A DNA stretch of 64,000 nt from DASQPA01 sp963756455 (GTDB lineage: Bacteria > Acidobacteriota > Thermoanaerobaculia > Multivoradales > UBA5704). Of the stretch, positions 26,456 through 34,457 are shown piece by piece. The position numbers and the translations under genes are program-made. The notes under the pieces are model-generated. The model saw only the letters and a program-made list of their open reading frames with translations. It did no database searches and had not been told where the DNA came from. The first letter of the stretch is position 1. Each line of letters begins with the position of its first letter. The stretch covers positions 434,001 through 498,000 of the forward strand of contig CAVWNC010000003.1 of NCBI GenBank assembly GCA_963756455.1, read 5' to 3'.

Positions 26456-27154
26456 CTAACCTGGATTCCCCGGGAGCTTCCCCAGCCACTCGACGTGCCG
26501 GCTCCGAAACCAGGCGTCGAGCAATCGGACCTCTCCACCCTGCACCTGAAACACCCGCGGCTCGTGGAAGTGCCCGAGCAGGAGGACGTCGTGCCCCTCC
26601 GCTAGACGGCGCTCGGCGTAGGCGCGGATGGCGCTCTCGGGGAGCTCCCGCTTGTGCTTGAAGTTCGTTTTCGACAGCCGTTCCTCGGTCGAATGGACCA
26701 TCCGGTGGGCGAGCCGCCGGGGAGTGTGGCGGACCGCCAGCTCGACCGCACGGCTCTTCGACAATCGGCGCCAGAAGCGATATTGCCAGTCGCGATCGTT
26801 CAGACCATCGCCATGGACGGCGAGATAGCGCCGGCCCGAGATCGTGAAGGAGGTTTCCAGGACGACGCCGTCGAAGGCGTCGGCGTAGGGGCTCCTGGTG
26901 AGAAAGAAGTCGCGGTTGCCCTCGATATAGTCGACTCTCATCCCCTGCCGCCGGAGGTCGCGGAGGGCGGGGACGACGGCGGCGATCTCCGGCGTCTCGA
27001 AGCGGGGGTCGCCGATCCAGGCCTGGAAGAGATCGCCCATGAGGACGAGGCGCTCCGCGCCCTCCCCCGGCAGCGCCCGGAGCTGCGCGACGAGCGGTCC
27101 GGCGCCTCCCCCCGGGCCTCCCAGGTGCGCGTCGGCGATCAGGGCGATCGGCAT
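26456..27154 (-). CDS. lpxH: UDP-2,3-diacylglucosamine diphosphatase
   Basis: LpxH releases UMP from UDP-2,3-diacylglucosamine to give lipid X in lipid A synthesis, at the inner membrane. The 232 residues carry the calcineurin-like metal motifs ADAHLG, GDLFQAWIGD, GNRDF, HGDGLNDRD and GHFHEP, plus the helical cap with WRRLSKSRAVELAVRH. Length is typical. It is first in the lpxH-MBL-aroA run, 14 bases before the MBL start. It is evidence for a lipid A-containing outer membrane. Confidence 0.9.
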   Translation of the reverse strand: MPIALIADAHLGGPGGGAGPLVAQLRALPGEGAERLVLMGDLFQAWIGDPRFETPEIAAVVPALRDLRRQGMRVDYIEGNRDFFLTRSPYADAFDGVVLETSFTISGRRYLAVHGDGLNDRDWQYRFWRRLSKSRAVELAVRHTPRRLAHRMVHSTEERLSKTNFKHKRELPESAIRAYAERRLAEGHDVLLLGHFHEPRVFQVQGGEVRLLDAWFRSRHVEWLGKLPGNPG

Positions 27155-27172
27155 GTCGGGAGGGAATCTACG

Positions 27173-28096
27173 TCAACGCGGGGCGATCCGATCGATCTCC
27201 GCCAGATCGTCCGCGGTCAGCTTCCATCCCGCCGCGTTGACGTTCGACCGCACCTGCTCGGGCGACGTCGCCCCGGCGATGACCGAGGCCACGGCCGGGT
27301 GGCTCAAAAGCCAGGAGAAGGCGAGCTCCAGGAGCGTATGGCCACGCCGGGTCGCGAGCTCGGCGAGCTTCTCCGCGATCTCCACGTTGTGCTCGTTCTT
27401 GAAGCGGGCCGCCATCCCTTCCTTACCCGACAGCCGGGCGCCCTCGGGCTCCGGCGCGCCCTTCCGGTATTTGCCGGTCAGAAGCCCGCTCGCCAAGGGG
27501 AAGAAGGGGAGGAAGGCGAGCCCTTCGCGCTCGCACTCGGGGAGGACTTCCGCCTCCGGCTCGCGGTGGAGGAGGCTGTACTGATTCTGCACGCTGACGA
27601 AACGCGCCGCGCCGTCCGCGACCGCCGCCTTCGCCTCACGGAGCTGCTGGAGGGAGAAGTTCGAGCAGCCGATCTCCCGCACCTTGCCGCTCTTCACCAG
27701 CTCGTCCATGGCGGCCAAAGTCTCCGCGATGGGGGTCGTGGGATCGGGCTGGTGGAGCTGATAGAGATCGATGTGACCGGTCGCCAGCCGGCGCAGGCTG
27801 TCCTCGGCCGCCTGCTTTACGTAGGCCGGCTTGGCGCCCTGGCGCGCATCGTCCACTTTCATTCCGAACTTGGTGGCGAGAACCACCCGGTCCCTTTTCC
27901 CAGCCAGGGCCTGGCCGAGAAACTCCTCGCTCTTCGTGCCGCCATAGATGTCGGCGGTGTCGAGGAAGTTGATTCCGGCGTCGAGCGCGGCGTCGACGAC
28001 GCGCGAGGTGGCGCCGGCGTCCAGGCGCCAGCCGAAGTTGTTGCAGCCGAGGCCGACGGAGGAGACGGTGAGCGATCCGATCTTTCGAGTTTCCAT
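27173..28096 (-). CDS. Aldo/keto reductase
   Basis: A 307-residue NADPH-dependent TIM-barrel oxidoreductase. The catalytic tetrad is visible: Asp in FLDTADIYGG with its Tyr, Lys in VVLATKFGMK, and a His in IDLYQLHQPDP. Cofactor-binding segments FLPFFPLASGLLTGKYR and SVIAGATSPEQVRSNV follow. It resembles the YajO/AKR general reductases. Substrate is unknown. It lies 18 bases upstream of lpxH on the same strand and may be co-transcribed with it. Confidence 0.9.
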   Translation of the reverse strand: METRKIGSLTVSSVGLGCNNFGWRLDAGATSRVVDAALDAGINFLDTADIYGGTKSEEFLGQALAGKRDRVVLATKFGMKVDDARQGAKPAYVKQAAEDSLRRLATGHIDLYQLHQPDPTTPIAETLAAMDELVKSGKVREIGCSNFSLQQLREAKAAVADGAARFVSVQNQYSLLHREPEAEVLPECEREGLAFLPFFPLASGLLTGKYRKGAPEPEGARLSGKEGMAARFKNEHNVEIAEKLAELATRRGHTLLELAFSWLLSHPAVASVIAGATSPEQVRSNVNAAGWKLTADDLAEIDRIAPR

Positions 28097-28154
28097 GCTC
28101 TAGGCTCTCGCAGGAATCGTACCATCCCGTCCCTCGAAGGGCCGGTCCGGCGTC

Positions 28155-29399
28155 TTAAACGAGCTCCTCCTCCAGGTAGGCGCGCTCGCCGTGCAACCCT
28201 TCGTCGAGCCCCATCTCCTCCGTCTGCCCGGTGACGCGGACCGGAGTGACGCGGTCGATCAGCCAGAGCATGCCGAAGGTGAACCCGAAGGCCCAGGCCG
28301 ACGAGAGAAGGACGGCTCCGAGCTCGACTAAGAAGAAGTGCGGATTGCCGGCGAAGAGGCCGTTGACGCCACCCGGGTTGAAAGCGGTGGTGGCGAAGAG
28401 GCCGAGGAGGAGGATGCCGAGGAAACCGCCCACCCCGTGGACGCCCCAGACGTCCAGGGCGTCGTCCCAGCCGAGGCGATTCTTGAGCGTCACCGCGCCG
28501 AAGCAGACGACGCCCGCGACGAGGCCGATCAGGGCGGCGCTCGCCGGGGAGACGTAGCCCGCCGCGGGGGTGATGGTGGCGAGCCCCGCGACAGCGCCGG
28601 TCAGGAGGCCCAGGAACTTCGGCTTTTTCGTCGTCATCCAGTCCATCGCCAGCCAGGCGATGGCGGCGAAGGAGGCCGCGACGTCGGTGTTCAGAAAGGC
28701 CACCGCGGTCACCGAATCGACGCGAAATTCGCTCCCCGCATTGAAGCCGTACCAACCGAACCAGAGAAGGCCGGTGCCGAGCGCCACCAGCGGGATGCTG
28801 TGCGGCCCGCGGTCTTGTACCGTCCGCCGGCCGACGTAGAGAACGGCGGCGAGCGCCGCGATTCCCGCGATGTTGTGGACGACGATGCCGCCCGCGAAAT
28901 CGAGCACCCCCCATTTCGCCAGCAGGCCGCCGCCCCACACCATGTGGACGAACGGGAAATAGACCAGGAGCAGCCAGCCGGTGAGGAACAGCATGTAGGC
29001 CTTGAACGTCACCCGGTTGGTGAAGGCGCCGGTGATGAGCGCCGGGGTGATGATCGCGAACATCATCTGGTAGGCGCAGAAGACGAGCATGGGGATGCTG
29101 TCGTTGGGCGAAGGCGTCTGAAGCGTGATGCCGCGGAGGAAAGCCCAGTGGAGGTTGCCGACGATCCCCGAGAAGTCGGTGCCGGTCTTTAAATCGCCGC
29201 TGAAACAGAGCGAGAAGCCGCAGAGCCACCAGAGGACGGTCGTCCAGCCCATCGAGACGAAGCTCTGGATCATGATGGCGAGAACGTTGCGGCGCCCCAC
29301 GAGACCGCCATAGAAGAAGGCGAGGCCCGGTGTCATCAACATGACGAGGCTGGCGCACAGCAGCATGAATCCGGTGTTGCCGGTATCTAAATGGGGCAT
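28155..29399 (-). CDS. amt: Ammonium transporter, Amt family
   Basis: An inner-membrane ammonium channel of 414 residues with about eleven hydrophobic segments. Family motifs include GLAFFYGGLVGRRNVL, DFAGGIVVHNIAGIAALAAV with its conserved His, and ALDVWGVHGVGGFLGILLLG carrying the second pore His. The ATG at 29399 is chosen because CAGGAG lies seven bases upstream and the product then begins MPHLDTGNTGFMLL; an in-frame start 33 bases earlier is less likely. There is no glnK beside it, which is unusual since Amt is normally gated by a PII protein. Confidence 0.95.
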   Translation of the reverse strand: MPHLDTGNTGFMLLCASLVMLMTPGLAFFYGGLVGRRNVLAIMIQSFVSMGWTTVLWWLCGFSLCFSGDLKTGTDFSGIVGNLHWAFLRGITLQTPSPNDSIPMLVFCAYQMMFAIITPALITGAFTNRVTFKAYMLFLTGWLLLVYFPFVHMVWGGGLLAKWGVLDFAGGIVVHNIAGIAALAAVLYVGRRTVQDRGPHSIPLVALGTGLLWFGWYGFNAGSEFRVDSVTAVAFLNTDVAASFAAIAWLAMDWMTTKKPKFLGLLTGAVAGLATITPAAGYVSPASAALIGLVAGVVCFGAVTLKNRLGWDDALDVWGVHGVGGFLGILLLGLFATTAFNPGGVNGLFAGNPHFFLVELGAVLLSSAWAFGFTFGMLWLIDRVTPVRVTGQTEEMGLDEGLHGERAYLEEELV

Positions 29400-29563
29400 C
29401 GGCTTCTCCTGGACGAAAGGACGGAAACGCAACCCGAGAATCTACGACTGGGGTAAAAAACTCGTGGGACTCTATGCCCGTGACCGCGGAGGGTCAAGGG
29501 CGGAGGCTCCGGAGGGCGGCCACGGGGGCCGCCTCTACGCATTCAAAGGGTTGCCGTTTCTGG

Positions 29564-30409
29564 TCAGCCCTTGTGCAGCTCCTTCTGCTTCACTTCTTCC
29601 TCGCGCGCCGCGTCGGACCAGGTTTTGACGTCCTCGGCGCTCATGGTGCCGGCGGGTTCGAGCCGCGCGTCCCGATAGCCCCGTTCCTCGACGTCCAGGA
29701 GATACTGGCCGCGCGAGAGGATCGTGCCGCGGCAGAGCTTCTCCTCCTCGGGCTTCGGCGGACCTTCCGCCGCCAGCCGGCCCAAGAGCTCGTCCCAGAC
29801 CTTCCGCGGCAGGAGCTGCCGCTCGCCGGGGTAGATGTAGCCGAAGAGCAGCAGGTGATTCAGGAGCACTCGCCAGTTCGACCCGAACCGATCGAGCAGG
29901 CGATCCCAGTCGAGCTCCGCGGCACGGTGGAGGAGGAGGTGGGCGACGTCGGCGCCGTCGTAGCGCTCGCGCTCCATGATGAAGGACTTGGACCACAGGA
30001 TCTCCTCGGCCGGAGCGAGCTTGGCGGGCACCCCCAGCACCTTCTCGTCCACGGCGTGCTCGAACCAGCGCTCGTCCACCCGGGCGATGCCGTTGCCCGA
30101 GCTGTAGATGAGGTCGACGAAGTCGTCCCCCTTGTAGGCCTTGCCCAACCAGTGCGGGAAGGTGAGCTCGGTCGAGTAGCCCGCTTGCTTCAAGGCGGCG
30201 AGCGCCCGCTCCAGATCCTCCCGGCGGAGGAAGACGTCGAAGTCCTTGGTGTGGCGGATCACCCCGGTGTAGCGCGCGTAGGCGTAGGCCCCGCCGACGA
30301 GGAACGGGACCGAAGCCTCGCGGAGCACCGCCATCGAATGCCGGTAGAAGTCGGCTTCGGCGGGCTCGGCGAGGTCTTGGGAGCTGGTGGACAGGGTCTC
30401 GGTGGTCAT
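29564..30409 (-). CDS. Nucleotidyltransferase-fold protein
   Basis: 281 residues. The N-terminal part has the minimal nucleotidyltransferase core: FLVGGAYAYARYTGVIRHTK followed by DFDVFLRREDLERAL, i.e. GG...DxD with the metal-binding aspartates. DFVDLIYSSGNG supplies the third acidic position. The rest is helical and ends in a lysine/glutamate-rich tail. The substrate is unknown. It is divergent from a calcineurin-like phosphoesterase gene 110 bases away; such a synthesis/hydrolysis pair could act on the same modification. Confidence 0.75.
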   Translation of the reverse strand: MTTETLSTSSQDLAEPAEADFYRHSMAVLREASVPFLVGGAYAYARYTGVIRHTKDFDVFLRREDLERALAALKQAGYSTELTFPHWLGKAYKGDDFVDLIYSSGNGIARVDERWFEHAVDEKVLGVPAKLAPAEEILWSKSFIMERERYDGADVAHLLLHRAAELDWDRLLDRFGSNWRVLLNHLLLFGYIYPGERQLLPRKVWDELLGRLAAEGPPKPEEEKLCRGTILSRGQYLLDVEERGYRDARLEPAGTMSAEDVKTWSDAAREEEVKQKELHKG

Positions 30410-30519
30410 AGGCGGGAGGCTTCAGCAAGAGACGTACCAGTGTGATCCCGGCGGGGCGACATGGCACGGAGCTTGCCCCTCGAAGCTCTGGACGGACAGA
30501 AAAGAGAGGGGACAGGGGC

Positions 30520-31314
30520 ATGGCACTGGAGAGTCGGCAGGATCGGAACGAGGGGAAGGCAGGGCGGGTGATCCGGATCGGGGCGGTGGCGGATCTCCAT
30601 TACACCAAGTCGCCGCAGCCCCAGAGCTCCTTCCATGAGCTCCTGACCCAGGCCAGCCGGGCCTGCGACGTCCTCGTGCTCCCCGGCGACCTGACCGACC
30701 GCGGCCTGCCCGAGGAGGCGGAGGCCCTGGCGCGGGAGATCCACTCGGCGGTCAACGTGCCGGTCATCGCCGTCCTCGGCAACCACGACTTCGAGTCCGG
30801 GGTGCCGCAGGAGGTCAAGCGGATCCTCTCGGAGTCGGGGATCAAGATGCTCGACGGCGAGGCCGTCGAGGTGCACGGGATCGGCTTCGCCGGAGTCAAA
30901 GGGTTCTGCGGCGGCTTCGGCAAGCGCGCTCTCGGCCCTTGGGGAGAGGACATCATCAAAAAATTCGTCCACGAGGCGGTCGAAGAGGCCCTGAAGCTCG
31001 AATCCGCCCTGGCCCGGATGCGGAGCTTCTCCCGGCGGGTCGCCGTCCTCCACTACTCGCCCATCCAGGCGACGGTCGAGGGGGAACCGTGCGAGATCTT
31101 CCCCTTCCTCGGCTCCAGCCGTCTGGAAGAGCCGCTCACCCGCTATCCCGTCGACGTCGTCGTCCACGGCCACGCCCACCGTGGCGCCCACTCTGGACGC
31201 ACGGCGGCCGGGGTGCCGGTCTACAACGTCGGCCTTCACGTCCTCAAGCGCACCTATCCCGACCAGCCGGCCTTCAAGGTGATCGAGCTCGCTCTCGACG
31301 CGGACGGGGCGTAG
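30520..31314 (+). CDS. Calcineurin-like metallophosphoesterase
   Basis: 264 residues with the five phosphoesterase blocks: VADLHYTK, LPGDLTDRG, LGNHDFESG, VLHYSPIQ and VHGHAHRGA. It is a cytosolic two-metal phosphodiesterase. The ATG at 30520 is chosen because a purine-rich AGAGAGGGGA precedes it and the motif start is close; an upstream in-frame start at 30442 would add 26 residues of no clear character. Substrate unknown. It is divergent from the nucleotidyltransferase gene. Confidence 0.88.
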   Translation: MALESRQDRNEGKAGRVIRIGAVADLHYTKSPQPQSSFHELLTQASRACDVLVLPGDLTDRGLPEEAEALAREIHSAVNVPVIAVLGNHDFESGVPQEVKRILSESGIKMLDGEAVEVHGIGFAGVKGFCGGFGKRALGPWGEDIIKKFVHEAVEEALKLESALARMRSFSRRVAVLHYSPIQATVEGEPCEIFPFLGSSRLEEPLTRYPVDVVVHGHAHRGAHSGRTAAGVPVYNVGLHVLKRTYPDQPAFKVIELALDADGA

Positions 31315-31352
31315 TAGACTGAGATCCTGCGCTCCCCCGTGGGCGCCCGATC

Positions 31353-32255
31353 ATGCAAACCAGCGAAGGATTCGTTTTCGTCCGCCCCGGCCTGCACCTC
31401 TATTTCCGCGTGCTGGGCGAGGGACCGGAGACGGTCGTCGTCCCCAACGCCAACTGGCTGGCCGAGCCGTTCCAGCCCCTCGCCGAGGGCCGGCGGCTGA
31501 TCCTCTTCGATCCGCGGAGCCGCGGGCGGTCGAGCACGGTGACCGACCGCCGTCAGCTCTCGCTCGAAGAGGACGCCCACGACCTGGAAGCGGTGCGGCG
31601 CTACTTCGGCCTCGAACGGATGGCGCTCCTGGGCTCCTCCTACCACGCCGCGATCACCGCCCAGTACACGATCGAAAACCCGGAGCGGGTCGAGCGGCTC
31701 CTCCTCGTCTGCCCGATCACCCCCCGCCAGCCCGGCGAGTGGGCGCAGGAGACGCCGGGCCCCGAGATTCTCGTCTATCCGCCGGGGGTACCGCGCCTGG
31801 AGGAGATGCGGCGGGAGGGGATCGACAAGAGCGACCCGGTCGCCTACTGTCGGGCCTGGTTCAACTACTTCCTCCTCCCCGCCCAGCTGGGCGACCTGGA
31901 GGCCGCCGGCCGCTTTCCGGTCGACGACGTGGCTTCCTTTCCCAACGAATGGCCGAGCCACGCCCTGACCGTCTACTTCGAGCACATCATCCCCAAGATG
32001 CGGGCCTGGGACTTCCGGCCGCGCCTGGCCGATCTCGGGATGCCGATCCTGGTGATCCAGGGGACGGAGGATCTGGTGCCGGTCGCCGCCTCGCGCGAGT
32101 GGGCCGCGAGCTGCCCCAACAGCCGCTTCCTCCCGATCGAAGGGACCGGCCACTATCCCTTCCTCGAACGCCCCCAGGAATTCTTCCCCGCCGCCGACGC
32201 CTTCTTCCGTGGTGACTGGCCGCTGCGCGCCGAAGTGGTGCGGCGGGCCGCGTAA
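31353..32255 (+). CDS. Alpha/beta hydrolase
   Basis: A 300-residue alpha/beta-fold hydrolase. The nucleophile elbow is LLGSSYHAA (Ser in G-S-S-Y-H, a slightly atypical last position). The acid is likely Asp in QGTEDLVPV and the base His in GTGHYPFLERP. The oxyanion region is VPNANWL rather than the commoner HG. A cap (about 130-210) follows the elbow. Substrate is not predictable. It starts 38 bases after the phosphoesterase and may share its transcript. Confidence 0.88.
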   Translation: MQTSEGFVFVRPGLHLYFRVLGEGPETVVVPNANWLAEPFQPLAEGRRLILFDPRSRGRSSTVTDRRQLSLEEDAHDLEAVRRYFGLERMALLGSSYHAAITAQYTIENPERVERLLLVCPITPRQPGEWAQETPGPEILVYPPGVPRLEEMRREGIDKSDPVAYCRAWFNYFLLPAQLGDLEAAGRFPVDDVASFPNEWPSHALTVYFEHIIPKMRAWDFRPRLADLGMPILVIQGTEDLVPVAASREWAASCPNSRFLPIEGTGHYPFLERPQEFFPAADAFFRGDWPLRAEVVRRAA

Positions 32256-32279
32256 GACCCGAGGAGCCGCTTCCAGTTA

Positions 32280-32783
32280 TTATCGGCGTCCCTTTCTTTC
32301 CTCGTCGATCCGCATGTGAAGAAATCGCACGTCCAAGGCATCGCTTTCGCGGATCGTATTCTTCATCCGAATCAGGATCTGCTTGCTGGCTACAGGGATC
32401 TTGACATCGTGTACCGTGAAGGTCTCGATCTCGGACTCGGCGGCTTCCGGGTAGGTCACTCCGCAGGCGGCGGCGAGAAGATCGACCACGATCTCGTCGG
32501 CGATGCGAACGACTTTATATTGAAGAACCTCGTCGTCCGCCAGGAGGGCGGCAGCGTTGTCCGGCAGGGTGGACATCGCTCGCTTGACGGCACGGATGTT
32601 CTCCTCTGAGGGGTCAACGAGAAGATCGACATCTTTCGTGCTGCGAACGAACCCATGGAGAATCACGGCAAAACCGCCGATGAGCACGTACCGGGCACCC
32701 TCCCGGTTCAGAGCTGCGCAGAGATCTAAGACGTCCTGGAGCTGTGGCGCGCGTGATTCGCCGCGATCTGGCGCATCATCCAT
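32280..32783 (-). CDS. Nucleotidyltransferase-fold protein, toxin-antitoxin-like pair
   Basis: 167 residues with YVLIGGFAVILHGFVRSTKD and DVDLLVDPSEENIRAVKRAM: the GG...DxD core of a small nucleotidyltransferase, with a third Asp in IVVDLLAAACG. Such proteins are often half of toxin-antitoxin-like or abortive-infection pairs. It overlaps the upstream 71-residue gene by 58 bases, in another frame, so the two are tightly coupled. Which of the two would be toxic is not clear. Confidence 0.75.
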   Translation of the reverse strand: MDDAPDRGESRAPQLQDVLDLCAALNREGARYVLIGGFAVILHGFVRSTKDVDLLVDPSEENIRAVKRAMSTLPDNAAALLADDEVLQYKVVRIADEIVVDLLAAACGVTYPEAAESEIETFTVHDVKIPVASKQILIRMKNTIRESDALDVRFLHMRIDEERKGRR

Positions 32784-32941
32784 TCGTCGGCCTCTTCATG
32801 GGTGCGAAAGCGGTAGACCCCCCGCGGGATGAGACCGCAACCCCGCAGCTCATTGACGGTCCGCTGGAGGATGTCGATGTCCCGCAAGACATCATCCCCT
32901 TCGCGGCGCCCAGGCACCCTCTTCGTGCGCAGTGTCTCCAT
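32726..32941 (-). CDS. Small partner protein of the nucleotidyltransferase
   Basis: 71 residues, charged, with GVYRFRTHEEADEWMMRQIA in its C-terminal half. I have seen this style of short protein upstream of nucleotidyltransferase genes. It begins METLRTKRVPGRREGDDVLR and has no DNA-binding motif I can name. The 58-base overlap with the following gene implies co-translation. Treat it as the probable second component of a two-gene module. Confidence 0.6.
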   Translation of the reverse strand: METLRTKRVPGRREGDDVLRDIDILQRTVNELRGCGLIPRGVYRFRTHEEADEWMMRQIAANHARHSSRTS

Positions 32942-32948
32942 GGCTTCT

Positions 32949-34457
32949 TTATTGTAACCCGCCCGGCGTCGTCCCCGTCGTCCCCGTCGTCCCCGTCGTT
33001 CTCGTCGTCCCCGCCGGCACCCCCGCCCCGCCCACCCACTGCGGATCCGCCAGGTTCCAGCCGCCGCCGAGCGCCCGGTAGAGCTGGACGAGCGTCGCGA
33101 GGCGGTTGTAGCGCGCCTGGGCGAGGAGAATCTCGGCGGGGAAGAGCTGCTGCTGCTCCTGCAGCACCTCCAAGTACGAGGAGAGACCAGCCACGTAGCG
33201 CTCGTTGGCGATCTTGAAGGCGCTCTGGAAGGCGTCCACCTCGCGCGCCCGCTCTTTTTCGACCGCGGCGTATTTCTGGTAGGCCACGAGCGCCGTCGAG
33301 ACCTCGTTGAACGAATTGGTCACGCTCTGCTCGTAGCGGATCTTCGCCTGCTCCCAGCGCGCCACCGCCGCGCGGTACTGATTCCGGAGCAACCCCGGCT
33401 GGAGCACGGGTCCGAGGAGTCCGGCCCCGATCGCCCAGGTCTTGCCCTCGCGGAAGAGCTGGGAGAGCTGCGGCGCCGCGCCGCCGGCGGCGGCGGTCAG
33501 GCTGATCTGGGGAAAGTAGTCGGCCTTGGCGACGCCGACCTCCGCGTTCGCCGCGATCAGGTTCTGCTCCGCCTCGCGGATGTCGGGCCGGCGCTTCAGC
33601 AGATCGGAAGGGAGACCGGCCGGGATCTCCGGCGGCAGGAACTGATCGTTCAACACCGCGCCGCGGGGGATGGAACCGGGATTTCTCCCGAGGAGAAAGG
33701 CGAGCTGGTTCTCCTGCGCCACGATCTGCCGTTCCAAATCCGGGATGTTGGCGGCGGTGGCGGCGAGAGAGGCTTCGGCGCTGGAGGTTTCGATCGCCGA
33801 GGCGGCGCCGCCCTGGAGACGCCGGTTGAAGAGATCGAACGTACCCTGGAAGGCGTCGGTCGAGCGCCGGGCAATGTCCAGCTCGAGGTCGAGCTGGCGG
33901 AGCTGGAAGTAGGTCGTGGCGACCTCGGAGACGAGCGAGAGGAACACCCCGCGCCGCGCCTCCTCCGAAGCGAGGGCCTGGGCGAGCGCCGATTCGTTCA
34001 GGTGCCGGATGCGCCCCCAGAGGTCGAGCTCCCAGGAGAGCCCGAGGTTGACCTGCCCGAGATTTCCCAGCCCTTCGAGCGACGGCGAAAAGAGCGACGT
34101 CTGGCCGCGGCCGAGCTCGACCGACGGGGTGAGCGCCGGGAAGTACGCGGAGCGCGCGATGCCGGCGTTCGCCCGCAGCTCTTCCACCCGGGAGGCGGCC
34201 AGGCGGACGTCGTAACCGTTTTTGAGCGCCTCCGCGATGAGGCCCTTCAGGGCGTCGTCGTGAAAGACGTCCCACCAGGCCTGGTCGGCGAAGGAGGCGG
34301 CGGCTTCCGGGGTGTTTGCCGGCGTGGTGACCGCTCCGCGGTGCTGGGAAGGAACGGCGACCTCGGGCCGCTGGTAGCGCGGGCCGGTGACGCAACCGGC
34401 GAGCGCCAGGAGTGAGAGGCCGGAAAAGCCGAGGAGGAGCGGGGAAAACCTTTTCAT
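32949..34457 (-). CDS. Outer-membrane efflux lipoprotein, NodT/TolC family
   Basis: The outer-membrane channel of the tripartite pump. The 502-residue product has a lipoprotein signal with Cys22 in LALAGC. Two homologous helical/beta halves follow (VNLGLSWELDLWGRIRHLNE; SLTAAAGGAAPQLSQLFREG). NodT features such as LKRRPDIREAEQNLIAANA are present. The C-terminus is a TTG-repeat tail from a 9-bp microsatellite. The ATG overlaps the RND gene stop (ATGA). It is last of three pump genes. Confidence 0.93.
   Translation of the reverse strand: MKRFSPLLLGFSGLSLLALAGCVTGPRYQRPEVAVPSQHRGAVTTPANTPEAAASFADQAWWDVFHDDALKGLIAEALKNGYDVRLAASRVEELRANAGIARSAYFPALTPSVELGRGQTSLFSPSLEGLGNLGQVNLGLSWELDLWGRIRHLNESALAQALASEEARRGVFLSLVSEVATTYFQLRQLDLELDIARRSTDAFQGTFDLFNRRLQGGAASAIETSSAEASLAATAANIPDLERQIVAQENQLAFLLGRNPGSIPRGAVLNDQFLPPEIPAGLPSDLLKRRPDIREAEQNLIAANAEVGVAKADYFPQISLTAAAGGAAPQLSQLFREGKTWAIGAGLLGPVLQPGLLRNQYRAAVARWEQAKIRYEQSVTNSFNEVSTALVAYQKYAAVEKERAREVDAFQSAFKIANERYVAGLSSYLEVLQEQQQLFPAEILLAQARYNRLATLVQLYRALGGGWNLADPQWVGGAGVPAGTTRTTGTTGTTGTTPGGLQ
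32967..33012 (-). repeat. 9-bp tandem repeat at the 3' end of the efflux lipoprotein gene
   Basis: Four to five copies of a CGTCGTCCC-like 9-mer encode TTRTTGTTGTTGTT at the protein's C-terminus, shortly before its stop. Confidence 0.7.
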
